DNA of 64,000 nucleotides, from the NCBI RefSeq assembly GCF_000177235.2, contig NC_014829.1:248001-312000 (forward strand), read 5' to 3'. Each line of letters starts with the position of its first letter. The first letter of the stretch is position 1. Below the pieces are notes generated by a model, which worked only from the letters and a program-made list of their open reading frames with translations, was not told where the DNA came from and did not search any database. Shown here piece after piece: positions 1 through 7,679 of the stretch. Source of the stretch: Evansella cellulosilytica DSM 2522 (GTDB lineage Bacteria > Bacillota > Bacilli > Bacillales > Salisediminibacteriaceae). The position numbers and the translations under genes were made by a program.

Positions 1-180
1 ACGTTGAAAATCACTGATATATTACAATCTGATATGTTTACTGAGGAAATTTAGGATAAACAAGTAATATAGTAGGAATCTAAAGAGAGATGTTGTTTTA
101 TAGTAATAAGAATTTATTTCTTACTTCCTATTACTTATTCTTCCCTCTATTATATCCCCCTGTCTTATTCTCTTTCCCCA

Positions 181-440
181 CGCTAAAAAGTCGGTACCTA
201 CTGCTAAATAGTTGGTATTACGGAGGGAAGAGCGGGGGAGGAAGAACAAAGAGACAATCACGTTAATTCAATCGTTAAATTAATACAAACTCAGGCTGGA
301 TCCAATACAGGTCCAGTCTTTTTCTTTTATCCAGTCTACCTTTAATCCCTTGTCCAATAAGGGTTTCAGCGGTATTTCAACTCATAGAACCGTAGGATAT
401 TCAATCTCTATTCAGTGTGTTTCCTAACTACAAAGCCAAC
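181..440. repeat. Dispersed noncoding repeat, copy A
   Basis: The order of motifs here is repeated at 3571-3830: TGCTAAATAGTTGGTA, a purine-rich stretch, an imperfect hairpin (CTGGATC with GGTCCAG), then TTCCTT-type and CTATTCA(G/A)TGTGTT blocks. A partial third copy lies at 5815-5935. The copies are clearly related by eye but diverged, and no reading frame is kept. Confidence 0.6.
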
Positions 441-727
441 TTAGATTAGCTGCATTTCCTTTCTTTTCTCCTAATTCTTCTCTCCATTACGGAACATCTT
501 AATAACATTGTCCGAATATTCCGTACAACCCAGAACAGAAAAAAGAGGGAAAAATGGCGAAAAACAAGCCTTTTGAGGGAACAACTTATTAGCAGAATAG
601 AATGAAGAAAAAAGGCGAGATAAGAGGGGTGGGACTTAGAGTAGCAAGGGTTTGAGGGGAGTGAGGAGGAGAGAGGGGATGGGGAAAGACTTTTTAGCAG
701 GGGAATAATTGTTGTGTCTCCATATAA

Positions 728-1146
728 AATTAAGGTTCTTTAGAAAATAATAAGGTTCCAGAGAAAAAAATAACGTTCCAAATCCGAAGGTTTTTCCGGT
801 ACTTTTCCGGCTAACCTTCGGATTTTTTATTGCCAATTTCTCTGGGTTTTCAATCGCAATCCGACTTAATTTTCAATCAAAAATCAAACCTGATCCAACC
901 GTTTTTTTCTAAACGGGTATCTTTCAAACCTTGCTCTGTAAGGGTTCAAGCAAATTCATTTCTTATTCAGTTGGTTTCCTCACGTAATAGAATCTGTGTT
1001 TTTTCTTGGCTGATTCAGGCAGATAACAATGCTGCTTTACGTCCATTCCTTCTCTATTCTGGAACATAATTATTTTCTCAAAATCAGTGTAAAATCATTA
1101 CACAAACTGGTAAAAATGGCCAAAAAGCTGGAACGTAATTTTTTTA
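728..1146. repeat. Cluster of inverted GGAAC motifs, possible element remnant
   Basis: The left side carries AAGGTTC, AAGGTTCC and AACGTTCC spaced about 20 bases apart (around 731, 751 and 772). The right side carries GGAACATAATT (around 1060) and GGAACGTAATT (around 1131) in the opposite orientation. Multiple inverted binding-site-like motifs at two ends resemble transposase-recognised ends. No transposase gene remains between them, so this is a guess. Confidence 0.3.
781..828 (+). terminator. Orphan terminator-like hairpin
   Basis: A perfect ten-base stem, AATCCGAAGG pairing with CCTTCGGATT, is followed by a run of six T. A second small CCGG/CCGG hairpin sits in the loop. No gene directly precedes it on either strand. 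Confidence 0.55.
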
Positions 1147-1677
1147 TGAAGGAAATGGAGGGGAGAGGGAAAAGTGGTCGTGAGCCCTAGGGAGAGAAGG
1201 GTTTGAGGGGGATGAGGGAGGGAGGTAGCGGTGGAAAGGAATTATTTTCTGGGGACATAGTAGATGCCATATGTTTTACAAAAAAGTGTATTGATATTTA
1301 CCAGTCAATTAGTCTATCTTTCTTTGCTTCAGATATTAACCAATCCTTTGTTTATTACCGATAAAGATTCAATCTTTTCTTCATCCATCATTTATGTGCA
1401 ATTCATTGTTCTTCCTCACCATATTGAATCAACGGATTTACAAACTCAAACCAGTATGGTTCCACACTTTACTAAGACAGTTGGTATCCAAATAAAAAAG
1501 GAAGGATGAAGGGTAGCCGGAAAACCATATGTGCTTCAATGGTTTCTATATTATTATTCAATAGGATGTTCAATCCAATTCAATGATAAAAAGATGATTA
1601 GAGGAACAATTGATTATTGATTATTCTAAGGAAATGGAATATAATGGCGTAATATTTATTTTTAAGTTGGGAGGATA

Positions 1678-2469
1678 ATGATGAAGCAGGAAGATGCTGT
1701 TAAGGCCATTTCGCAAAGTTTAATGAAGGATGAACTTGTAAAGGCAATCTTTTTAAAAGGTTCTATGGGTAGAGGTGAATATGATGAATATTCGGATGTA
1801 GACCTTTACTGTTTCGTCGACGAAGAAGATGAAGATTTGTTTTTAACACATCGATTAAAGCATTTAGAGACTTATAGAAAGATATTGTTTTATGAAGATT
1901 TCTTTATCATTGCACCTCAAATGATAGCAGTCTTTGACAATCTCCTTCATGTAGATTTATTTACTGTTACTGAAAAGAGTTTCAAAGAAAAAGATTATTT
2001 CCATGTGTTGTATGATCCAGAAGGCAGGCTAACTAAATTTCAATCCACTCAAAACTTACTTCTTTCCTTAGAAGAGTTTAGTGGATGTGCCTATGATGTG
2101 GCATGGTTCCTTTTTCAATATAATAAGGCAAGACAGAGAGGAAACGACTTATGGGCCGTGGAAATGTTGCAACACGTTATGGTCAACTTTTCTAAAGTAT
2201 TATTACATAGGTATAAACCAGAAAAAGCTCAATTGGGATTAAAAAGTCTTGAGTCACAATTACCTCCTATTCAACTCGACAAAATAAAGAAAATTTTCAT
2301 GTATATGACGCCAAATTTTCATAAAAAGGCAGTGTATAACTTAATTTACCTAATGAGTGATGAAATCAATTGGATAGAATCCAAGGTGGAAAACGATTCT
2401 CAAGCAGTTCCATTTTTGAAAATGATGATAAACTTGCTAATTCAGCAAGAAGAGGAAGAAAAAAATTAG
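1678..2469 (+). CDS. Nucleotidyltransferase-domain protein
   Basis: This 263-residue protein carries the nucleotidyltransferase signature GSMGRGEYDEYSDVDL near residues 28-43. It has the GS motif and the paired aspartates (DVD) that bind metal and nucleotide in the polymerase-beta superfamily. The rest is helical and charged, in the style of aminoglycoside adenylyltransferase-like proteins, but the substrate cannot be told from the sequence. A GGGAGG ribosome site lies just upstream of two adjacent ATG codons; the second (1681) may be the true start. It heads a loose group with a NUDIX protein and a histidine phosphatase, all plausible nucleotide- or phosphoester-handling enzymes. Resistance to a drug is possible but not shown. 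Confidence 0.8.
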   Translation: MMKQEDAVKAISQSLMKDELVKAIFLKGSMGRGEYDEYSDVDLYCFVDEEDEDLFLTHRLKHLETYRKILFYEDFFIIAPQMIAVFDNLLHVDLFTVTEKSFKEKDYFHVLYDPEGRLTKFQSTQNLLLSLEEFSGCAYDVAWFLFQYNKARQRGNDLWAVEMLQHVMVNFSKVLLHRYKPEKAQLGLKSLESQLPPIQLDKIKKIFMYMTPNFHKKAVYNLIYLMSDEINWIESKVENDSQAVPFLKMMINLLIQQEEEEKN

Positions 2470-2537
2470 TTAAGTTCAGGAAAGAGAAAGTAAATTTATA
2501 TTAGAAAAAAAACTATTATATCCAATTGGAGGTTTAT

Positions 2538-2975
2538 ATGTTCATTGTAAATGTAGAGGGTGCGATATATAAAGATGATAAATGGTTGATTATTGAACGA
2601 AGTAAAAAAGAGGAACATGCCGGTGGATTGCTATCACTTGTTGGCGGTAAAGTTGAACAGGAAGGGTATACATCAGATATTTTAGAAAGAACTGTGAAAC
2701 GTGAAATAAGTGAAGAAGTTGATGTAACAGTAAAAGAGAAATTAAAATACGTACATAGTACATCTTTTGTAGCTGATTCGGGTGAAAATGTAGTGGATAT
2801 AGTATTTCTGTGTGAATATGACTCTGGTAAGGCAATTGCCAAAAGTCCTGATGAAGTAGAGTCAGTAAACTGGATGACACCTCAACAAGTATATGAACAC
2901 CCTAATGCTCCCGATTATTTAAAAGTGAGTATTAAAAAAGCTGAGAATGTTAAGAGTGCAATTGTTGCCTTGTAG
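2538..2975 (+). CDS. NUDIX hydrolase
   Basis: The protein has about 145 residues and a NUDIX fold. A GGK start of the box near residue 40 leads to REISEEVDV, which supplies the catalytic REUxEE core. The helix between the glycine and the REU part is three residues longer than in the canonical box (GGKVEQEGYTSDILERTVK). NUDIX enzymes cleave nucleoside diphosphate-X compounds, and the substrate here is unknown. I place the start at ATG 2538 because GGAGG at 2528-2532 is ideally spaced; an in-frame TTG at 2526 would sit within that site. The next gene begins 20 bases after the stop with its own AGGAGG, so the two are probably co-transcribed. Confidence 0.85.
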   Translation: MFIVNVEGAIYKDDKWLIIERSKKEEHAGGLLSLVGGKVEQEGYTSDILERTVKREISEEVDVTVKEKLKYVHSTSFVADSGENVVDIVFLCEYDSGKAIAKSPDEVESVNWMTPQQVYEHPNAPDYLKVSIKKAENVKSAIVAL

Positions 2976-2994
2976 GTTTATAAAAGGAGGAAGT

Positions 2995-3546
2995 ATGAAT
3001 AAAAATATATACATAATTAGACATTGTGAAGCGATAGGACAATCTTCTGATTCACCATTAACGGAAAGAGGATTCACACAAGCAAATGAACTATCTGACT
3101 TTCTATCGAATATAAAGGTAAAGGTTGATAGAATTATTTCCAGTCCTTACTTGCGAGCGGTTCAAACGATAAAGCCATTTGCAGAGAATAAAAATATGGA
3201 ACTTGAGATGGATAGGCGACTAACTGAACGTATACTTAGCTCCACCTTTTTTCCAGATTGGATGGATAAACTGGAAGCAACATTCAAGGATATGGATTTG
3301 AAGTATGAAGGTGGACAATCCAGTAATGAAGCCATGAATCGAATTGTAGAAGTTGTAAATGACATTGTGGCAAGTGATTCTGAAAATACGATTATCGTGG
3401 CACATGGAGGAGTTATATCCTTATTATTAAATCACTATGATAAGAAATTTGGCTTTGAGCAATGGAAAGGTCTGAGTAATCCAGACGTGTATCAATTGAG
3501 GATATTACAAAACAACTTTGATATTAAACGATTATGGAATGATTAA
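2995..3546 (+). CDS. Histidine phosphatase family protein
   Basis: This 183-residue protein begins with IYIIRHCEA, the RHG-type catalytic motif that holds the phospho-accepting histidine. It carries the partner histidine in IIVAHGGVIS near residue 137. SSPYLRAVQT supplies the usual second arginine. Members of this family include phosphoglycerate mutases and broad phosphomonoesterases. At this length, with little beyond the core, a general phosphatase is more likely than glycolytic mutase. The start at ATG 2995 is chosen because of AGGAGG eight bases upstream. It follows the NUDIX gene closely, which suggests a common transcript. Confidence 0.82.
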   Translation: MNKNIYIIRHCEAIGQSSDSPLTERGFTQANELSDFLSNIKVKVDRIISSPYLRAVQTIKPFAENKNMELEMDRRLTERILSSTFFPDWMDKLEATFKDMDLKYEGGQSSNEAMNRIVEVVNDIVASDSENTIIVAHGGVISLLLNHYDKKFGFEQWKGLSNPDVYQLRILQNNFDIKRLWND

Positions 3547-3984
3547 TATATTTATATGGGGTACTTAAATGACTATGTGCCTGCTAAATAGTTGGTACAT
3601 CTGAGGCAAGAACGAGAAGAAAAAAGAGCAGGCAGAACGTTATGTAATCAATAAATATTTCAATCATAACTCTGGCAGATCCAATTCGGCTCCAGTTTTT
3701 TAGCTGTTCAATAATCCCTCAATTCCTTATCAATATTGGTTTTAGGCTGTGTTCGATATATCTTTCCAGTTGCCTTCAAAACCATATCAATCCTACGGAT
3801 TCTCAGTTTCTATTCAATGTGTTACTTAAATCTCCCTCTAGAAGTATTCTCTTTAAAAGCTCCTAACAATACTAAATTAAACATTTCTATTTTTTTCCAC
3901 CTTCTATATAATTAGCTTAAATATTATAGGATTATTTTAGTAACTATCTTTCCGAAAAGGAAGAGAATCAAGATGAAACAATAA
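3547..3984. repeat. Noncoding gap with dispersed repeat copy B
   Basis: About 3571-3830 matches the repeat at 181-440 in motif order, including TGCTAAATAGTTGGTA, a CTGGCAGATCC...GGCTCCAG hairpin followed by a T run, and a CTATTCAATGTGTT block. The remainder (3850-3984) is AT-rich and holds only the leader of the next gene. No gene was seen. Confidence 0.55.
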
Positions 3985-4359
3985 GTGTTTCGAATTGGAA
4001 CGATAGTAAAAGAGGTGCATGGATTGAATAACTATTATTGGATTGTAAGTGCGATAGTCAACTATGTGTTAGGAATCGTATTTGTTATTCCCGGTGGATT
4101 CTTGTATATTTTTATCCTTTATCTGTTGGAAGAGACAGTGGGGTGGGTAATAGACCCTACTTTGGAACCGGATTTTCTACTAGGGGCGTTGTTTCTCGCA
4201 ACAATAACTGGTCTTTTCTATTTTCCTATTTTAATATTAATCAATGTCTTTATTTATAAGCGATTACTTGCTAAGAAATATTTGTATTATCTATTTGTTG
4301 TTTTCTTTTTGGCATTGGGTGTTTTTTCGTATCTCTATTACAAATTGTATTTATTTTAA
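3985..4359 (+). CDS. Small membrane protein, copy 1 of a paralogous pair
   Basis: This 124-residue, very hydrophobic protein has about three membrane segments and no recognised domain. The central stretch GWVIDPTLEPDFLLG followed by a second hydrophobic span is clearly matched in the protein at 5429-5761 (GWNLDPTMEEGLFF). The GTG start is weakly supported: a GGAAG-type site lies upstream and a short ATG-stop frame overlaps it. It is followed by a DUF5412-like protein, and that two-gene arrangement appears twice here in altered order. Function unknown. Confidence 0.6.
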   Translation: MFRIGTIVKEVHGLNNYYWIVSAIVNYVLGIVFVIPGGFLYIFILYLLEETVGWVIDPTLEPDFLLGALFLATITGLFYFPILILINVFIYKRLLAKKYLYYLFVVFFLALGVFSYLYYKLYLF

Positions 4360-4446
4360 GATCAAACTATCGACTATGATTATAGCCCTCATGATCTTCG
4401 TGTGGTGACATTTGAATATGAGTAAAGTATAGAAAGTGGGTTAAGA

Positions 4447-4881
4447 ATGAGGAATCAGGAAGAAGACCTTTACGAATATAATAGAGTAAAGAAAGAAACC
4501 TACAAAAAGTCATTATTAGGATGTTTTCTAGCAATTCTACTTATTATTTTAATCCCAATCATATATGTTGGTGGCGTTTTTATTTCTAGTGTAAACGAAG
4601 AACAGGTTATTACTGAAAGCACATCCCCTAATAATCTAGAAAAAATAACTATCATTCAAAAAGGGGGAGGCTTCTTACATAGAGGAAGCACAGTAATTTT
4701 GAAAAGTAGCAATGATTCTATAAAAGTTCCGATACATGAAGGATCTTCACTACAGGAACTTGAAATCCATATTTATTGGGAAAATGATGAAGAAGCAACG
4801 ATTAGTATACTAGAAGGATATGTCATTTCATTTAATAAAAGTAATAGTTTGTTGGAGAAGTCGTTCAAGGTTGTTGAGTAA
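4447..4881 (+). CDS. Membrane-anchored DUF5412-like protein, copy 1
   Basis: The 144-residue product has a charged N-terminus, one membrane segment at about residues 24-50 (CFLAILLIILIPIIYVGG) and an extracytoplasmic domain. The pattern ESTSPNN, then IIQKGGG, then IHIYWENDEEATIS resembles the Bacillus DUF5412 family, in which an S-P-x(2)-N stretch precedes a small beta domain. That family assignment is from memory and tentative. Its paralogue lies just downstream (4932-5315) in a damaged state. Function unknown. Confidence 0.6.
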   Translation: MRNQEEDLYEYNRVKKETYKKSLLGCFLAILLIILIPIIYVGGVFISSVNEEQVITESTSPNNLEKITIIQKGGGFLHRGSTVILKSSNDSIKVPIHEGSSLQELEIHIYWENDEEATISILEGYVISFNKSNSLLEKSFKVVE

Positions 4882-4931
4882 CATGTGCTAGATCTGTGAC
4901 CAATGAAATGAAAAGAGATTAGAGGTGTTTC

Positions 4932-5315
4932 ATAGCATCAATAGCAGCAACATGTGCTTTAATCGTTTTAATCTCAATTCCAATTGTCATATGGGGGCTG
5001 GAAGTATATGAAGAACTAAATGAAGAAACAATCTTGCTAATAAGTGAGTCACCTAATGCCACCAATACCATTGAAGTTGTTGAAAAAGGGTATGTTGGGG
5101 GTGAAACGGATTCTAAAGTCATTATTAAATCTCAGGGTAACTCCATTGAACAAAGGGTTTTACAGGACAGGTACAGACTTGAATCATCCAATGTAATAGT
5201 GGAATGGATTAATGAACAGGAATCATATGTTACTCTTTCTGGAAAGAAACAAGAGCCGGAGATAATAGAGTTTAAAGAACCTGAACTTGAAACTCCTTTT
5301 CAAGTTTTGGAATAA
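4932..5315 (+). pseudogene. DUF5412-like protein, copy 2, start codon lost (ATA)
   Basis: The frame is open from 4923 to 5315 and encodes a membrane segment (ATCALIVLISIPIVIWGLE) followed by SESPNATNTIEVVEKGYVGG, aligning with the intact gene at 4447-4881. No ATG, GTG or TTG stands at the right place. A GAGGTG ribosome site at 4922-4927 is followed after four bases by ATA at 4932, which looks like a mutated ATG. The only conventional starts in frame are a CTG at 4998 and a TTG at 5034, both of which would remove the membrane anchor. Either it is a pseudogene or a rare ATA start is used. Confidence 0.6.
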
Positions 5316-5428
5316 TAACGAAATGGAAACTACCACCACTTTTTAGATTTCATGCAAGTAGATAAAGAGACTGTGATTGTAAGTCAATCTCCAAACAAGG
5401 TCACTTCGAATGAAATAGGAGGATTATT

Positions 5429-5761
5429 TTGAATAAAACTGCGGCTATTGTCGGACTGATTACTAATCTTCTGTTTGGGTATATCCTAGTCAAATACCTT
5501 CTCATAGTATATCTATTGTTTTTTCTATCGTTTACGCAGCTAATTGGTTGGAATCTTGATCCAACTATGGAAGAAGGGTTATTTTTTCCTATGCTTATCA
5601 TTAGTCTCTTGGTAACAGCATTGTATTTTATACCGCTAACTCTGTTGAATATTAAAGTTTACTGCATCCTTAGAGTTACCAAAGTGAACTACATCATGGG
5701 AATTGTCTTACTGATAATTATTGGAGGGATAATAGGGTTTGACTTTGATAAATTTTATTGA
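5429..5761 (+). CDS. Small membrane protein, copy 2 of a paralogous pair
   Basis: This 110-residue protein has about three membrane segments and ends in GFDFDKFY. GWNLDPTMEEGLFFP aligns with the same region of the protein at 3985-4359, and the spacing to the following hydrophobic span is kept. The TTG start at 5429 is backed by AGGAGG at 5417-5422. It lies downstream of the damaged DUF5412-like copy, so the block 3985-5761 is membrane gene, domain gene, domain gene (decayed), membrane gene. Function unknown. Confidence 0.6.
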   Translation: MNKTAAIVGLITNLLFGYILVKYLLIVYLLFFLSFTQLIGWNLDPTMEEGLFFPMLIISLLVTALYFIPLTLLNIKVYCILRVTKVNYIMGIVLLIIIGGIIGFDFDKFY

Positions 5762-5814
5762 GGGAGGGTTGGTGCATGAAACCTTATTTTTGATGGTCAC
5801 TAGGTTAGAATAAA

Positions 5815-5935
5815 AATTCTATTCAGTTTGTTTCCCAACTGTATACCGGCCCATTTATACGGTTTTGAGGGGAGAGGGAAGGACTTTTTAGAATAGCTGG
5901 ATCCGTAAAGGATTCAGTCTGTTTTTGATGAAAAT
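5815..5935. repeat. Dispersed noncoding repeat, partial copy C
   Basis: CTATTCAGTTTGTTTCCCAACT matches the end part of copies A and B. The following GAGGGGAGAGGGAAGGAC then TTTTTAG resembles the purine tract around 665-700. CTGGATCC...GGATTCAG repeats the small hairpin of copy A, followed by a T run. It may act as a terminator for the gene at 5429-5761. Confidence 0.45.
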
Positions 5936-6003
5936 AACTTATTAAGACTAATACATAACATAAAATAACTCCAATTAGAAATACTAATTGAGAGGTGATA
6001 TAT

Positions 6004-6543
6004 ATGTTACAAATAGCATTATCCATTATAGTAAGCTTTTCATTATTTCAGACGGACGCATTTCAATTACTTGAAAAAGATCCATTGGAGCCTGATCCTC
6101 ATAAGCCATTAGGAGACGTTGTAAGTATAGAAGATGCATTGACAGAGTTTGAAGAAATCTATGGAAGGATGGGCAAGACACCTACATATTTACCGTTTAA
6201 GCCAACGATCAGTGGTGGAAATGTTGAAAAATCAGAGGAAAGGGTAAGAATTGATTATTTAGATGAGAAGAGCGGTAAAACTTTGTCTATTCATATACAT
6301 GTTCATCCAATAAATATCAAAAGTGAAAAAGATGGTATTTATTTAGAAAATGGTACTGAAGCGGGAATCATTAATACGGAAAATATCGGTTTTATTTTCG
6401 TTCATTTTGTTTTAGATGATTTGGAATACTTAATTGGAATAAATAAGGATAAATTTAATAATAACGAGGAATGTATCGATGAACTCGTCAAAGTAGCCAA
6501 TTCGTTGAGTGATAAGGCTACACCTAGTGCTTATGGTTATTAG
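6004..6543 (+). CDS. Secreted or anchored protein, DUF4367-like
   Basis: The 179-residue product has an N-terminal hydrophobic stretch (MLQIALSIIVSFSLF), read as a signal peptide or anchor. Its mature part includes PTYLPFKP near residue 57, several short beta strands and a C-terminal IDELVKVANSL helix. That layout recalls DUF4367-type proteins, where a 'P-x-YLP' stretch starts the domain, but the match is tentative. The start at ATG 6004 follows a GAGAGGTG site; a GTG at 5995 lies within that site. The last ten codons double as the left arm of a terminator. It stands alone. Function unknown. Confidence 0.65.
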   Translation: MLQIALSIIVSFSLFQTDAFQLLEKDPLEPDPHKPLGDVVSIEDALTEFEEIYGRMGKTPTYLPFKPTISGGNVEKSEERVRIDYLDEKSGKTLSIHIHVHPINIKSEKDGIYLENGTEAGIINTENIGFIFVHFVLDDLEYLIGINKDKFNNNEECIDELVKVANSLSDKATPSAYGY

Positions 6544-6558
6544 GTGTAGCCTTTTTTT
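6516..6558 (+). terminator. Terminator overlapping the end of the preceding gene
   Basis: GGCTACACCTA at 6516-6526 pairs perfectly with TAGGTGTAGCC at 6541-6551, followed by seven T. The stop codon TAG is the first base triplet of the right arm, so the C-terminal codons are constrained by the RNA stem. Confidence 0.85.
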
Positions 6559-6911
6559 GATCTCCTTAGGTAAAAGTCCCGAATAATGAAAACGAAGAGA
6601 GAGATTGGAAGTGAATAAATACCTATTTGTGTCGAATTTTATGGATATGTGCCGAAACCTTATATATAATATAGAATATTGTAATAATTGGATATAACTT
6701 TTATTGGGAAATGAAACTTATCATAGATTAGGTTGAAATGATGTGGATCTATATTACTGAGACTAAGGTAACTGTTTTCAATAAAATGATTAAAAAGTTA
6801 TCATTCTAGAATGTCTATTCATTAAAGGTCGTTTAGATAGATTTAGTTTGTAGGATATAAAATTATTTTTATGTTGTTAATTATTAGAGAATGGATAAGG
6901 GGATGATCGTA
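6559..6911. other. AT-rich gap, nothing recognised
   Basis: About 350 bases separate the terminator from the next gene. I see no open frame with a ribosome site, no repeat and no strong promoter, apart from general AT-richness. It presumably holds the promoter of the coiled-coil gene. Confidence 0.5.
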
Positions 6912-7640
6912 GTGACAAAGGATGGCAAAAATAAGTCAAAAGGTTGGTTTAAAACGGTTTTGCTAAATGATGAAGACACGGATGAACAAGTGATAGATAA
7001 GCAAGAAACATATAGTGATAAAGAAGAATTGTCAATTGATGATATGCAAGTTGATGAAACAAATAGCAAGCAAATTCTTACGAAAGAAAACAAGGATAAA
7101 ATGACACTGGATTTACTCGTTTCCTTAGAAAACCTATTAAATGATCGACAGTTAGTAATCTACAATAATAAAGATCTTAAATCCCAATTGAAAAATGCAA
7201 ATGAAACAATCGATAGATTAAAGTATGACTTAAATAAAAAAGAAAAGTTAGTTGAAGATAAGATTGAGGAAATTAGTTTACTAGAGAGCAATCTTACGAA
7301 TAAACAAATGAGTTATGATCAGTTAATGGAAGATTTTAAAGACTATCAATATACTTCTAAAAATGACTATGAAAAAATATCAAACCAGTTAGATAAAGAG
7401 AAAAATAAATATTATAAGTTAGATGAAGAATTAAAGACTATACAATATGAAAATTTAATAGAAATCAAAAGTCTAAAAGAGAAAATAAGAACTTTAGAAG
7501 TAGAGAATCAAGAGTATGCAGAGAAGTGCCAAAAAATTATGGATGAAAAGAATGAATTAAGACAGACGATAAATGATTTTACAGAGAGAATGTCCATGTC
7601 CTTTTCCCCAAAAAACTCTTCATCTATCAAATCAGAATAA
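6912..7640 (+). CDS. Cytoplasmic coiled-coil protein
   Basis: The product has about 242 residues. The first 60 are acidic and probably disordered. From about residue 75 to 225 there is an almost unbroken heptad pattern rich in Lys, Glu, Asn and Leu, typical of a long coiled coil, and the tail is Ser/Lys-rich. No membrane segment or enzyme motif is visible. The start is set at GTG 6912 because AAGGGG at 6897-6902 has proper spacing; ATG codons at 6891 and 6903 overlap that site. It ends 39 bases before a membrane-anchored deacetylase, so the two are probably one operon. A scaffold or regulator of that enzyme is a guess. Confidence 0.75.
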   Translation: MTKDGKNKSKGWFKTVLLNDEDTDEQVIDKQETYSDKEELSIDDMQVDETNSKQILTKENKDKMTLDLLVSLENLLNDRQLVIYNNKDLKSQLKNANETIDRLKYDLNKKEKLVEDKIEEISLLESNLTNKQMSYDQLMEDFKDYQYTSKNDYEKISNQLDKEKNKYYKLDEELKTIQYENLIEIKSLKEKIRTLEVENQEYAEKCQKIMDEKNELRQTINDFTERMSMSFSPKNSSSIKSE

Positions 7641-7679
7641 CATTTTTCCTGTTGGAGGATGGAGAGGAGAATGTAGGTC

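Larger units (their letters stand above)
1..1677. other. Gene-poor region with decayed repeats
   Basis: I see no convincing gene here. Open frames at 636-836, 830-1069 and 1264-1509 lack ribosome binding sites and look like chance. The stretch holds a copy of a noncoding repeat (about 181-440), two G-rich purine tracts (about 645-705 and 1195-1255), a strong terminator-like hairpin (781-828) and a cluster of inverted GGAAC motifs (728-1146). Together these suggest old mobile or integrated DNA that has lost its genes. Confidence 0.6.

Noticed and set aside
830-1069. Open frame of 79 codons at the left edge
   Set aside because: It begins inside the right arm and T run of a terminator hairpin, has no ribosome site and shows no protein-like pattern. 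The 66-codon minus frame overlapping it is equally unsupported.
1264-1509. Open frame of 81 codons
   Set aside because: No ribosome site, odd composition and no recognised motif; it lies among decayed repeats.
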